From NCBI GenBank assembly GCA_023213395.1, contig CM041465.1:173731741-173795740 (forward strand): a stretch of 64,000 nt of DNA. Reading direction: 5' to 3'. The DNA is from Cycas panzhihuaensis. Taxonomy: Eukaryota > Cycadophyta. The position numbers and the translations under genes were made by a program. Positions within the stretch are counted from its first letter, which is position 1. Each line of letters starts with the position of its first letter. A model generated the notes under the pieces. It saw nothing but the letters and a program-made list of their open reading frames with translations. It did no database searches and was not told where the DNA came from. This document shows positions 32,540 through 44,245 of the stretch, piece after piece.

Positions 32540-33055
32540 AAACTAGCCCAACGTACATATAGGAACAAAGAGACAACTCCACAAATGAGGAATGAGAAAG
32601 CCCACTTACGATAAAGATGAAGAAAAAGTAGAATCTAATTGTATATAGTGCGAGGAAGAATCAAGCAACAAAGAATTTGCAGATCAACAGGAAGAAGAAG
32701 ACGAACGTATACAAAAGCATCTTGTATACTTGAAGGCACAATCCAAGCAAGATTTGGGGGAGAAAGAAGATCCCAACCAATGCTATAAAGAAGAGCCCAA
32801 GCAACTAGATGGAGACTCCAACTAGCCAAACGACAACAACAAGATACTAGACATGGTTCCTAATCCTCTTTTGCATATGTTTGTTTCTTTTGGTAATTTT
32901 GTTTTCCTCTTAATATCCCTTGTAGCATAGCCATAAAGAATTCCTACTCCCATTATCCCATAGTTATCCAAGCTCCTAAACTCCAAATTCTTCATAGGAC
33001 AAATCCTAATCCCTCTTCACAACCATAGATCACTTCACCACTCACACACTTGTTC
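32540..33055 (+). pseudogene. LARD-A acidic region and conserved middle motif
   Basis: An acidic stretch around 32620-32820 (EEESSNKEFADQQEEEDERI, then EEPKQLDGDSN) is followed at 32842-32930 by KILDMVPNPLLHMFVSFGNF, the family's conserved motif. It is interrupted by LARD-B at 33060; the following part resumes at 41070. Confidence 0.55.
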
Positions 33056-33060
33056 ATGCT

Positions 33061-33594
33061 TGCAGCGTTCCCAAAATAAAGAAGAAGTCAATTTTCTATA
33101 GAGAGAATTAGTATTAGCAAGTTAGTTTTTAAGAAGATTATCATTTAATATCTTTTATCATGAAGTTGTTTTTTTAGAGACAGAGTTAGGAATTGGTTTT
33201 TTAGAGAGAAAATAAAAACTATAAATAGAAAAGCCTTGATCATTTGTAAAACATCTTGGAGAATTTGTTGTACTTGAAATAATGGCCTCACGCCATTAGA
33301 GCACATCCGTGCCAAATTAGAGGATCACTATCGCCTAGAAGAGGGTTACAACAATTGGATATTGCACCAAGTTCTGCTATTCTGATATTATTATTTATTA
33401 CTTCAATTTCTGCTATTATTTATCAATGTATGGATGTTATACTACATGGATAGATGAACTATGTTTGCTGAGTGATACTTTATGAGGATACACTATTGTA
33501 AATGTAGGATATTTGTTGTGCATATCTGTGAATATTATCACCATCTACTGGAAATACTATCTTTGTCTGGTGTTTGAAAAGTGGCGCTACTATA
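33061..33594 (+). repeat. LARD-B 5' LTR
   Basis: TATAAATA box at 33220-33227; U5 motif TCGCCTAGAAGAGGG at 33331-33345. Followed by TAAGTGGTATCAAAGC, a tRNA-Met type primer site. Confidence 0.85.
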
Positions 33595-34393
33595 AGTGGT
33601 ATCAAAGCTTCATTTTTTAAAGTATAAACGAAAGAATTTCGAAAAAATAATCCCAAATTTGATTTGACCAGGCCTATTATGTAAGTTTTGAATGGTTATA
33701 CAAAACAAGTTTTGGAGCGAAGTTACGAAAATCATTGGAAATATAATTTCTGCCTACAGTTTGTCGTTGCTTTTAGGACCTAAAAATCTACTACTGTAAC
33801 TTCAAACAGCGATAACTTTCGCTACAGGTATCCAATTGACCTCAATTTTTTTTGAATCTGTGTCTCGATGTCTACTTTCTGTTGGAAGCGATTTTAGATC
33901 CATTAGATATTGGAGCAAAAAGTTATCAGCATTTTAGTAATAGGTACTACTGCAGTCCCCATAAATCTTAATTGTGACCCACATAAAAAGGGCCATAACT
34001 ATTGCTACAATTATCCAAACGACCTCAAATCTTTTTGAATTGGCATGGCTTGAAGCATAGATTGTTTAGAAGAAATATTTTTTCAATTTGGAGATCAAGT
34101 TCAAAAGTTATTGCTATTTTAGTGGAGGGTACAACCGTTGCCCAAAAATTAAGATTTTTTATCCAACTTGCAAGGGCCATTATAGTGGCTACAAAGCTCC
34201 AAATCACCTCAAACCAAGCCCATTAGAGACATTTTGAAGTCCTTTCGATTCAAGAAAAGGAGTCACTCAACTTGGGTCAGTGAAGACAATGTTATGTCAT
34301 TTTTGTTTTGTTTTTAAAAAGGGAGGGGTACCTAGATGTTTTTGTCTATAACATGAGCTATAGGTACCAAATTGAAGTGCCATCTAAACCATT
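33595..34393 (+). other. LARD-B leader, left part
   Basis: Primer site TGGTATCAAAGC near 33597-33608, then leader with a GATAACTTTCGCTACA... block that also occurs, on the other strand, in INV and LARD-F leaders. No coding seen. Confidence 0.6.
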
Positions 34394-34398
34394 GCAAT

Positions 34399-34888
34399 TG
34401 TTAGGATTTGTGTATATACAAGCTACAGGTTGGGTGTTAAACCAGCCAGAGGCGAGGACTGTTACACACCAAGAACATGCACAAGGAAGACTTGAACACT
34501 AGATTTATCGTGAAAATCTCTCGAGAGAGAAAACCCACCAACACAATGTTTATTATATTAAAATATTAAAACAACACAATGTTCAATGGTGAGATGGAAT
34601 ATGAGTAGATATGATGAGATTACATTGATCCAAGTTGATTAGTTGGAATACCAAGGTGGTACATATAAATACACTCCAAAATGGTATCGTAATCCTTCGC
34701 ATATGGACACGACTCTTCATCGTACCTGTTCATATAGAGACACGAACCTCCATCGCACCTGCTTATGACAACTATCCCCTTATGAAGCATTAAGTATATA
34801 GTTAAACTAAGTTAATTATCGCTAATGCGAATAGGGGATGAAGCAAAATTAACTGTTTCATTAGTCAGGAGATCTGTCCTTGTAGACT
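34399..34888 (-). repeat. COP-4 3' LTR (outer edge approximate)
   Basis: Ends TGTTAGGATT on the plus strand side at 34399 and is collinear with 38306-38732. Bordered by a CCTTGAGGGGGGATTAG-type polypurine tract (minus) near 34890-34906. Confidence 0.7.
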
Positions 34889-34906
34889 AATCCCCCCTCA
34901 AGGATG

Positions 34907-36240
34907 ATCTTCTTGAGTGCTGACTCGTGACATTTATCCAATAGCTCGTGAATCGGTTCACAACCTAGTTAGTGGTCGAAGAAGACTGCACTTGAAACTT
35001 GCTTTCATCAAACACCTCTTAAACAATCGACTGGTATCTTCCTTCCAATGTCAATACTTGATCTTGTAAGTACTCTTCCCCTAAACTAAGAGTTTCTTTC
35101 ACAAGTTGTAATGTTTCATCAACCAAAGACGAGTCCAAATCGAGCATGGGGCATGCACCTTTAGCGCAATTCAATTGGCACAGTAGTTTATCCTATCCTT
35201 CCTTAATGACTTCAAAGGTTTGCACTTGATATAATCTCCTCAAGTCTAGGTTAAGAAATGTAGGTTGGATATAATTTTGATATAACACTCCACCAAGTGT
35301 AGCTGTGATATTTGACCTGTTTACTAGCTTCTAAACAATGGGTGCAATCATTGTCTCAGGGTCAATTTGAATAGAAGGAATATTTTCATGTAAAAAATAT
35401 GTCCTCCTCCATAGCTGCTCTCCAAGAAGAAATCATTTGCCATAATGAATCAAGAATGTGGGAGTGGATGACTTTTTTCATTTGAAGTCAACTAGTAGTT
35501 CGAGTTTCAATCAGCCTTTTTGTTACATCGTCAATTATGGCCAACAATGACTTGGAGGAAGTTGCCAACTCCTCAATGAGTAACTGGTGTTTTTTATTAC
35601 CTTTGGCTTCATCTTCCTCTTGGAGCTCGACCTTTGCATGATTAGGAGATGTTGTGAAGGGGTGGTAACAAACATCTAATAGTAGAGGCTTATCAAACTA
35701 GGATGTTGATGCTTCGTTAATCTTTATATCCTGACAATGAAGAAACTTCTGCATCATTAGATCCCATAGTCTATATGTATGACCGTTTCCATAGTATCTC
35801 GCAAAAGCACCTTTGCAACTATGGTTAGATTTCTTCAACTATCTGTTAGAGATTAGTGCATTTGCAATGCACTCGAAGATTTTTATTTTTTCAATTAAAG
35901 GCTATCGACTAGTCCATTTTTCATATGGCATCACAATTTGAACTGCAGAGGTTGGAATCCAATTCACAATGTGAACAACAATTCTCATAGCTTCTATCCC
36001 AAAATTGCATGGCATATATCGTTTTTGCACCCTTCACAACGCTAGGTCGATAAGGTATTAGCTTTCTGTGTGGCAACTCCATCATGTGGGACTAGCTCAA
36101 TACCATGATTAGAACAGAACATAGAAATGCGATTGTCGTAGGCTTTTCCACTATTACTCCTTAACAATTCTATTTGATTTTCACATATCTTTTCAACTGT
36201 CACTCTAGATTGTTTCACTTCTTACTTACCTTTGGGAAAG
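34907..36240 (-). pseudogene. COP-4 integrase and polymerase scraps
   Basis: The minus-strand translation has pieces such as AMRIVVHIVNWIPTSAV and MPYEKWT (the integrase end: typical N-R-x-P-T-x-A and P-Y-E-x-W), and near 35400 a SWRAAMEED, the usual start of the copia polymerase. The rest is unreadable. Confidence 0.5.
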
Positions 36241-36245
36241 TATAC

Positions 36246-36509
36246 CTAGCTATCCAGAGTAAAAAGAAGATTGTGATTCATTCTAGATGTATACCACACC
36301 TTCTCAAGACAACCACCTTTCACAGTGAATGTTTTAGTATTTTTTATTGGTACCACACCAGCATTATCAAGTATGATGTCTGTTTGGCCAAGATTTTGGT
36401 TTAACACATCAAAACTTTGCTTACTAGGAGAGATATAATGTTGTGCGCCTGAGTCAGTCATCGAATACTCCTTTGATCTGGCAACATTCGAGTTGATACT
36501 CGCACACAA
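36246..36509 (-). pseudogene. COP-4 protease
   Basis: The 87-residue frame has YSMTDSGAQHYISPSK (active-site D-S-G-A, then H), DIILDNAGVVPIKNTKTF and LEKVWYTSRMNHNLLF. The D-S-G triad is intact. It overlaps the end of the gag frame. Confidence 0.75.
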
Positions 36510-37087
36510 TAAGTTGCAATCTTCTTCTCCCCATTGGCCTGTCTTAACTTCTTTTTCCTCACCCAGCGGTCCTTTTTCTTGTGGCCCATCCTTTTACAAT
36601 AGGTACATGAACCATTATATTTCTTCTTCTTCCCTTTATTGGTACCCTCTTCATGTAAACTTTTATCCCTATCCTCATCCTCATTTTTCTGAAATTTTAA
36701 GGATAGGGCATCACTAGTATCAATAGAACCCACAAACTCATTATGTTTAAGCATAGCTTCCTCTACAAGAAGAAGCTCCTTTAACCTCTGACACGAGGTA
36801 AATTGCAACATCTCGTCAACACTATACACAGGTTCAAAGGTGTTGTAGGCTCTTGGCAACTTGTTCATGACAATTGTGAACAGGATTGTATCACTAATCA
36901 AGTCTTCTTCTATTCCCTCTAGCTTATTCTTGATATTAGTCGACTTATTCAAATAGGTGTTGATATTGCTCTCATCCTCAATGCTACAAGAGTTGAACAA
37001 TTCACCCAGCAAGACAACCAAACGGATTGTCTTCTTCTTTTCAAACATGTCACATAGGGTCTTCCAAATGTCATGTGGCATATTCAA
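36458..37087 (-). pseudogene. COP-4 gag
   Basis: The 209-residue frame has DIWKTLCDMFEKKKTIRLV, INTYLNKSTNIKNKLEGI, LIsDTILFTIVMNKLP and CQRLKELLLVEEAMLKH, the UBN2-type copia gag. The knuckle CTYCKRMGHKKKDRW keeps C, C and H but has R where the last cysteine should be. The N-terminus is missing or frame-shifted before 37087. Confidence 0.8.
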
Positions 37088-38293
37088 CTTGTGGACAAGT
37101 GCCCTCTAATCTGGGACAAGCGAGAGCTTCGGTAGACTAGTGGCATGAATCTACTTTCTTCATGTGAGTTTATCTGGTTCAATTGGTAGACTAGTGGCAT
37201 GAATCTACTTTCTTCATGTGAGTTTATCTGGTTCAACGTCAGGTTCCCCTTCTTTTTTCTTGGGTGGAGCCTCGTAGGTTAGGTCCCAAAGCTCCTGAAC
37301 AATCAACACGAGTTCTATGTTGGACTTCCACTACTTGAAATTGGTGTCGTCAAATATCACTTCTGGCAATAACATAGTTTTGACGTCCATGTCTGCAGAC
37401 ACTTCAAATTTGCTTCCACTTGATTGCTAAACATGATTATAAATCTTAATTCGTAATGATTATCACTTTATGAAGCCTAAATCGCTGCTTCCTATACCAC
37501 TTTATTGAAAAACAGATGTATGTACCATGCATTTTTCACAAAGAATATGCTTTTTAACATCAATCAAAGATATTAATATATTAAAAGGATCTTTTAACAC
37601 TATAAACTTCTTGACGAATGCAATATGATCTAAAAGCTAGACGTTGTGTGTTGTTGTGTCGATTCTGGGTGGAGTAACTCCGAATAACTATTGAAAAAAT
37701 GCTTTAAAAAGCTTAATTTATCACTTTATTCAAAAGTTTTAAACATATATTAAAAATAAAACATTCAAAAAAAAATGTTCCTTTTAATGACGGTTCCCAA
37801 AAGTCATGCAATTTATTTTATTAACTCGTGTGCTTTAAAAAAGTATTAAAACATCACCTTATACATTGAAGTATATTCTAATGTTTATTTCATCCATGTA
37901 GTATCTTCTTATTTCTATTTTTACGTAGAATGCTCAACGACAACGGCTCTTCTGCATACGCGACTTATTTCGCACAGCGGCGACTTATTTACTGCTAAAT
38001 TTTGACATTGTGCACTACACGATACGATGCCCAATGTCTTCAAATCTTGCCCAGCATTGGTTTATGATAGTGAATCTTAGCCCAACGTCATTGTATAGCT
38101 TTAGTCGATGCCCAGCGTCGTCGTATAACTTCCAATGTTGGTGCAACTAGCATATAAAGTGCCTAATGCAATTTGGCAACTTCGAATGGCCTCTTTTCTC
38201 AGTGCCAACACGATCTATGGATCTCCAATTTTCAAGTTTAACTGGTTTCCAATCTCAAATATGAGTTCTAACGTTATTCCTTGCTTTTCTCAG
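37088..38293 (-). other. COP-4 gag N-terminal remnants and leader
   Basis: A 46-base block is tandemly doubled near 37131-37221 (TAGACTAGTGGCATGAATCT at 37131ff and again about 58 bases later). Otherwise AT-rich leader. No convincing coding past about 37400. Confidence 0.45.
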
Positions 38294-38305
38294 GCTCTGA
38301 TACCA

Positions 38306-38732
38306 TGTTAGGATTTATGTACATGTACGCTATAGGTTCTGTGTCAAACCAACCAAAGATAGGGACTGTTACACGCCAAGAACATGCACAAGGAAGAATC
38401 GAAGACCAAATTTATTGTGGGAAACTCTTGAGAGAAAAAACCTGCCAGCACAATGTTTATTATATTAAAATATTAAAACAACACAGTGTTCAATGGTGAG
38501 ATGGAATATGAATAGATATGATGAGATTACATTGATCCAAGTTGATTGGTTGGAATACCAAGAGGGTACGTATAAATACACCCTAAAATGGTGTTGTAAC
38601 CCTTTGCGTATGGACACGACCCTTCATCATATATATTTGTATAGAGACACATCCCTCTGTCGTACCTGCTCGTGCTAATCATCCCATAATAAAGCATTCA
38701 ATATATAGTTAAACTAAGTTAACTATCGCTAA
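38306..38732 (-). repeat. COP-4 5' LTR, outer end truncated
   Basis: TGTTAGGATT on the plus strand at 38306 marks its inner end, next to the primer site. It matches 34399-34825 and then breaks off, at the point where LARD-B leader sequence resumes (TAGGAATCCTAGTTTAGAG). Confidence 0.75.
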
Positions 38733-38850
38733 TAGGAATCCTAGTTTAGAGATGATCATTTCAAGTGGTCATGTGTGATAATTTTGACCAGTGGATGATA
38801 TAGATTTTAATCATTGAAGTGCAGCCTTCATTGACAAAGGAAAAAAAATA

Positions 38851-39057
38851 ATGGAGATAGATGTTTTTAATCAAGAGGAATTCGATGGCCTGATGAAATC
38901 ACTAGAAATAATTGAGATCAATCATAAATTCACGAACGATACAAAAATTGGAAAATATGAACCAAACTTAGAAATGTTACTAGATGGAAGAGTTCATGAT
39001 TGGTTCATTAATTGGACAAAAGAAGTATTCATGCTCTCTTATTGGTATTGGCTTTAA
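38851..39057 (+). pseudogene. LARD-B gag-like N-terminal frame
   Basis: The 68-residue frame FNQEEFDGLMKSLEIIEINH to LEMLLDGRVHDWFINW is the counterpart of LARD-A 32284-32478, in the same position after the leader. Confidence 0.55.
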
Positions 39058-39089
39058 CATATGTGTATGATAGCTTTCAAGCAGTAGAA

Positions 39090-40526
39090 ACAAGGTAAAG
39101 TTCAAACAAAGGGAGCACTTCAACACCCACAGACCCACGAGCAAGGTGAGGATCCCAAGGTATCAAAGCAGCCAGTTGAAGTGACAAAAACCGAAGAACA
39201 ACAACAATAACAACAAATGGTTAAAGAGGACACCATCGAGACCTTGCAGAAGCATGGACAAGAACTAGTTCAAGTGAAACAACCCAACTACAATGAAGAC
39301 CCGAAGCAAGTGCATATAATGTCTGATCACTTAATGGAAAAGTCTCACAAAAGGCAAATCGAGATCAAGGGAGAGACCCAAGGAGAAGTTACACATCAGT
39401 AACATGAAGACATGGAAGAGCAAGTGAAAAAACAGTTAGTAGATGAATTTGAAGAAGAACCTCAACAAACCACATGCGAATCCAACAAGGTACTCAAGGT
39501 AGCTCTTCATCCTATGTTTCACATGCACATTTCGTTTGGTAGTTTTATGTGTCCTCTCTTATTTCCAAGTTCTGTAGTAGTAGAGAAGCCCTCCTTTTCC
39601 TATACCATGTTTAGCCAAAATCCCAATCCCCTTAGCTCTCATTTCATCGTAGAACAAATCCCAATCTCCTTATACAATCCTAATTTAATGTTACCTTTAC
39701 GCACACTTTTTTCCCCTAGAAATTTTCCTCATCAAGATATTCTAAACCTTCCATCCTCAATTGGTCAAGTTTCATCACGTAGTATGATAATTACCCCCTA
39801 CAAAACCCCACCTGGTCCATCACAACCCCCTTCTTTTCCACACCACCAAAAAAAAAAATCATTAAATCCATCATTTTCTCTGAATATCATTCCTAAGACC
39901 CTATTAAACCCTTTTTTTCATAAAGAATGTCTATCATTAATAACTTATCCATCCTTCTCCCCAAAGAATCCTAGTGGTCAAACAACACTTTAAAATTTCT
40001 CATTCAACTCAAAATCTAAATTTCATTCTGTCTTTCTAAACCTTCAAAGCTATGGTTGACCACCATTCAAAATTCTGCTTCCTCCATTTCTTTTTTAGCT
40101 AAGCAATCATTAATTCAAGACCCATACAATCGACTCTTTCGCAAATCTCCCAAATTCCATCATAACATCTCCTACTAAATTCTCAGTATTCGAATCACCT
40201 TTCATTCCATAAGCCATTTCATTAGAGGACAAAATGTGCAATCACAAGGCAAGACCAAGAAAAGGCATCTAATGCACCTCACAAGTCGTAAGATCCCTTC
40301 AATACAGGACAAGTTACAACATGTATCTGACCCCAAGAATGAGTTTCAGCAAATTCAAAACACACCTCAACAAAATCCAGCATAAGCCGCAAGATGGGAC
40401 CCAATCTTCACGACATACAAGACTTAATAGGTGGTGGCTAGAAGAACTGGTCAAGCTGAACAAAGCCAGGTGGCAAGCAATTTCCAATACTTTGAGGGTG
40501 AAGTATGATTTTAAGAGGATGGGAAT
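39090..40526 (+). pseudogene. LARD-B acidic, conserved-motif and proline-rich region
   Basis: A glutamine/lysine/glutamate-rich frame (39217-39402) leads to the 193-residue frame 39412-39993: acidic EEQVKKQLVDEFEEEPQQ, then KVLKVALHPMFHMHISFGSF (the family motif, residues about 25-45), then proline/serine/phenylalanine-rich sequence (PLSSHFIVEQIPISLYNP, PSQPPSFPHH). The last part (40321-40526) has RHTRLNRWWLEELVKLNKAR, matching LARD-A RHTGLGKWHIEGYVKVSCK. No known domain was recognised. Confidence 0.6.
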
Positions 40527-41064
40527 TGTAGCATTCCCAAAATAAAGAAGTTTGTTTTCTATAGAGGGAGTTATTATTAGGAAATTGGTTTTTAAGAAGA
40601 TTAAAAAATGAATCATTTACTATATTTTATTATGAAGTCTGTTTTTTAGAGAGAGAATTAGGATTTGGTATTCGAGAGAGAATAAAGGCTATAAATAGAA
40701 AAGCCTTGATCATTTGTAAAACATCTTGGAGAATTTGTTGTACGTGGAATAATGGTCCCATGCCATTAGGGCATATCCATGCCAAATTGGAGGATTGCTC
40801 TCATCTCAAAGACGGTTACAACTACTAGATATTGTACCAGGTTCTATTATTCTAATATTATTATTTATTGCTTCAATTTCTATTGTTATTTAACAATGTA
40901 CGGATGTTATACTACATGAATAGATGAACTCTATTTGTTGAGTGATACTTTACGAGGATTTACTACTATAAATATATGATATCTGTTGTGAACATCTATG
41001 AATATTATCGTCATTTACTAGAAATACTATCTCTATTTGTTGTTTGAGAAGTGGACCCACTACA
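40527..41064 (+). repeat. LARD-B 3' LTR
   Basis: TGTAGCATTCCC...CACTACA, after an AGAGGATGGGAA purine tract. TATAAATA at 40690-40697. Confidence 0.85.
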
Positions 41065-41069
41065 ATGCC

Positions 41070-41876
41070 CTAGGTAATTCCCAACATGATGTTCTAAACC
41101 TTCCACTCTCCCTACCTCCAAATTCAAAATTTGTTCTTCTATCTTATAAAACCTTATCCTATCCATCTCCACCTTCCAAACTTCCATTAATTTCTTCATA
41201 TAATTCTACACTTGTCAATCGACCCCTATTAAACACTCTTTCCCATAAAGAACAACCATCTCTAATCATGTATCTACCTTATTACCCTAAGACCTCTTAT
41301 TGTCCAACCAACCCGTTACTTATCATAACCCCTTATCAAATCAAATTCTAGGTCCAATGTACCTCTCACAATATAGCTCTCATGTCCCTAGTATCCACAC
41401 CTCTAGAATTCTTGATGGTCACCTCATCAACTCCCGCTTCACCCATTCTTTCTTACATTAGGGTTCAAACTTGTAAACAATCCCCTTTATACGACCCTCA
41501 TGGCCGCTTTTTTTCTAACCTCCCAAAGTCATATTATTGCCTCCCTACAAAACCCCCTCAATATTCTCAACACCCCACATGCCTCGAGTGAGATCATTTG
41601 AGGACAAATGTTCAACCCTAAAATAGAATTTTGGCTAGGCGCCATCAACATCACACAAGTCCCAGGATTGTTTCTCTATAAGATGGGATTCCAAATGCCA
41701 AACACAAGCATTTGCAAGTTCAGGTTACATGCCAATTATCTCCAAAAGAAGGCACAAGAATGGACCAAATTTTTACGACATACAGGACTTGGCAAGTGGC
41801 ACATTGAAGGTTATGTCAAAGTTAGCTGCAAGCAACTCCACAAGCAACTATCTATACTTGGTGAATGAAATATTTT
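41070..41876 (+). pseudogene. LARD-A proline-rich and C-terminal coding region
   Basis: Resumes the LARD-A frame after LARD-B. Frames 41037-41351 (LPLSLPPNSKFVLLSYKTL, PTNPLLIITPYQ) and 41382-41591 are serine/proline-rich. Frame 41608-41868 has QMPNTSICKFRLHANYLQKK and EWTKFLRHTGLGKWHIEGYV and ends just before the polypurine tract. LARD-B and INV have recognisable counterparts. No known domain. Confidence 0.6.
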
Positions 41877-41891
41877 AAGGGGAGGGGAGTT
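41877..41891 (+). promoter_or_regulatory. LARD-A polypurine tract
   Basis: AAGGGGGGAGGGGAG just before the 3' LTR. CHR has AAGGGGAGGGA in the same place (59446-59456). Confidence 0.85.
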
Positions 41892-41892
41892 G

Positions 41893-42336
41893 TTGCATGC
41901 CTAATTATGTAAATTTGGTTTTTTAGAAGAATAAGGAGTTGTTACATGCCTAAATATTAATATGAAGTCATTTTTTTAGGAGAGAGAATAAGAAGTTGAT
42001 TTTTCTAGAGAGAGATTAATTAGCCCCCAACCTAGGGCTATAAATAGGGGAGCACTATTCATTTGTAATCATCTTGGAGAATTATTATCTAATCCAGAAA
42101 TGATGGCCTAGGGCCACTAGGGCACTGTTGCGCCATTGGGAGGAATCCCTTGCCTTGAAGCAGGCAATTTACTGTTGAGATTTCATCTAATTATTCTATT
42201 ATTTACTGTTGTATATTTGGTACTATTCTAAATGACTATGGAAATCTGAATGTTAATTATGATGAGATACTATATTCTGGAGTATTTATGGTGTAACAAC
42301 TATATTTTTCTATCATCACATTGTGGGCATGCCACA
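41893..42336 (+). repeat. LARD-A 3' LTR
   Basis: 444 bp, TGTTGCATGCC...CATGCCACA. TATAAATA at 42039-42046. Confidence 0.92.
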
Positions 42337-42341
42337 CATAT

Positions 42342-43867
42342 ATTGCAATTTCCCCTTTGTTAGAGTTGATTATTATAGATTATCGACATATCAATTGCAA
42401 TTTGAGCCTAAGACCAAGCCATGGATTGTAATCCCCACATATCTCCTAATAGTAGTTTACCCTCTCTTTACAGAGCAAAATGTATCAATCTAAAGAGGTC
42501 GAAGAAGGAACCAGAATGTCTTCAAACCCATCTTAGGTGTTCTTGGATGCACTACGGGAACAAAGCTGAATAGAGGCATAAGTATTACATAAACGGGGTC
42601 AAGCCCAAACATAGACGATGAATAATATGATGTTCATGTTTTAACAACTGAGGACTCAACAAGCCAATCCTCATGGAATCCCCATAGTGATTCCCCTTCA
42701 ACCACCACCGTTCAAGTTGGACACATGTATCACCATTCCCCACTTCAACAACACAATAAATGTTGAAGTTTTAGATGGTTGGTTTCGTAGTCTAAAGGTG
42801 TATTTTAAATGTCAACAACACACAAACGAATGAAATTTTTCAGTAGTTGAAATTCACATGAAGGAACATGCCTTGATGTGGTAGTAAATGTATATTAGAA
42901 CCTGTGCACAGGTTACTACTTGGGTATGATTCAAATAGGTCCTCTAGGGCCATTTTTATGCCATCAAACATGTGGATGACAAGGAGAAGAAGTGATTGCA
43001 CCTTCAACAACAACCTAGACAGATAGTCCAACAATACATTGACACCTCCCAAAAAATGGTTATCATGGTGGGAAGCAACAGACTCCAACCACACACTAAT
43101 GCTTGAGTTCATTGGCAATCTTTCCCCCTCTCAATAATAGGGTCTAGAACTCCTCACAATTACCACTTTGGACCAAGCCTATCAGTATGCATTGAACGTG
43201 GGGAGTCAAGTTCATAGGAGACGGCCATCGAAACCACAACAGTAGTTTCAACAAAGACAACCCTTCTACCGAAGAAAGGGTATTTTTGGAGGGAATCACC
43301 CTCAACCTTAGCCACATCCTACCACAACAACTTCTCTAACTATGGAATGAACCACCTTGACAACAAAGGAGAAGGGTCCTCATAAGTATTGCAACTATTA
43401 AAGTCCTTTGGACATTCCAAAGAGGAATGTTTAAAGCAGAAAGGCCAACGTAGGCCCAAGACTTTGGAAGCTAAAGAGGAAGTAGATAATGGAAGCACAA
43501 TAGGCCCCACAAATAAAGACTTTGCATTGTTGGTCACCAACCAGATCGTGACCAGCCTACGCTTGCTACTCATGCCCAAGAATTTCTCTACCTCTAAAAG
43601 ACAGACCTTGTTCACACAAAACTACCAAGTCAAGGACCGAATTTTACTTTGCACAATTGATAATTGCAATGTGAAGAATTTGATCTCTGACTGACTAGTT
43701 AGGGATCTTGGACTCCGTACTAAACCTCGTCCAACCCCTTGCAAACTTAGTTGGGCTAAAAACGGCGGACCATAGACGCAAGTAGATCAAGTCTGCAATG
43801 TAACCTTTGCAATTGACCCATTCATTAATACAACCATCTATGGCATGACACCCATGGACAAGTGTGA
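42342..43867 (+). pseudogene. GYP-Q: Ty3/gypsy gag and protease fragment
   Basis: About 42342-42690 is leader-like. Gag remnants follow (VEVLDGWFRSLKVYFKCQQ, VVEIHMKEHALMWW, HFYAIKHVDDKEKK) in shifted frames. The frame 43389-43694 has a knuckle remnant FGHSKEECLKQKGQRR and then the protease with its active site changed to D-N-C (LLCTIDNCNVKNLISD). After a stop come LGLRTKPRPTPCKLSWAKNG and VTFAIDPFINTTIYGMTPMD, the usual gypsy protease second half. LARD-E LTR cuts it at 43868; pol is not seen afterwards. Confidence 0.7.
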
Positions 43868-44245
43868 TGTTCCTAACTATGTGAAGTCAATTTTTAGGAA
43901 GGAGGAATTATTAATGTGCAAATATTTTTAGGAGAGAGAATAAGAAGTCAATTTTTAGAAAGAGAAAAATAGAGCTATAAATAGGGAGCATTATTCATTT
44001 GTAAATCAATCTTGGAGAATTTATTATTTGATCTGGACTAATGGCCTACAGCTAATAGGGCATTGTTGTGCTACTTGGGAGGAAACCCTTGCCTCAAAGA
44101 GGGCATTGGCTTGTTGATATTTCATCTGTTATTTACATTATTTATTGTTGTAAATCTAATATTACTTATATTGAGATGTTGAGTTCTAAATAATTTGTGA
44201 TGTAATTGTTATGTTTTCTATTTTAAATCAGCGAGCATTACCACA
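43868..44245 (+). repeat. LARD-E LTR (378 bp)
   Basis: LARD-type LTR, TGTTCCTAAC...ATTACCACA, with TATAAATAGGGAG (43976-43988) and U5 motif CCTTGCCTCAAAGAGGG (44087-44103). Followed by ACTGATATCAAAGC, a decayed tRNA-Met primer site, so this is a 5' LTR and not a solo one. Its partner is not in the window. Confidence 0.75.

Larger units (their letters stand above)
34399..38732 (-). mobile_element. COP-4: minus-strand copia, largely deleted pol
   Basis: Inserted in the LARD-B leader. Its right-hand LTR (38306-38732, the minus-strand 5' LTR) is followed by the primer site TGGTATCAGAGC on the minus strand (about 38294-38305). The left-hand LTR is at 34399-34888. No clean TSD was found because the outer end near 38732 looks truncated. 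It codes gag, protease and traces of integrase; most of the polymerase is gone. Confidence 0.75.
33061..41064 (+). mobile_element. LARD-B: non-autonomous LTR element nested in LARD-A
   Basis: 8,004 bp with LTRs of 534 and 538 bp and flanks ATGCT (33056-33060) and ATGCC (41065-41069), a 4/5 TSD. It interrupts the proline-rich coding part of LARD-A and is itself interrupted by COP-4. Gene layout is the same as LARD-A, LTRs differ (start TGCAGCG/TGTAGCATTCCC). Confidence 0.85.
30747..42336 (+). mobile_element. LARD-A: large non-autonomous LTR retrotransposon
   Basis: 11,590 bp with nested insertions, LTRs of 445 and 444 bp, and a perfect TSD CATAT (30742-30746, 42337-42341). Without LARD-B it is about 3.6 kb. 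It codes a short gag-like frame, an acidic part, a conserved motif block and a proline-rich end, with no protease, integrase or polymerase. It inserted 18 bases past the COP-1 3' TSD. Confidence 0.9.
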
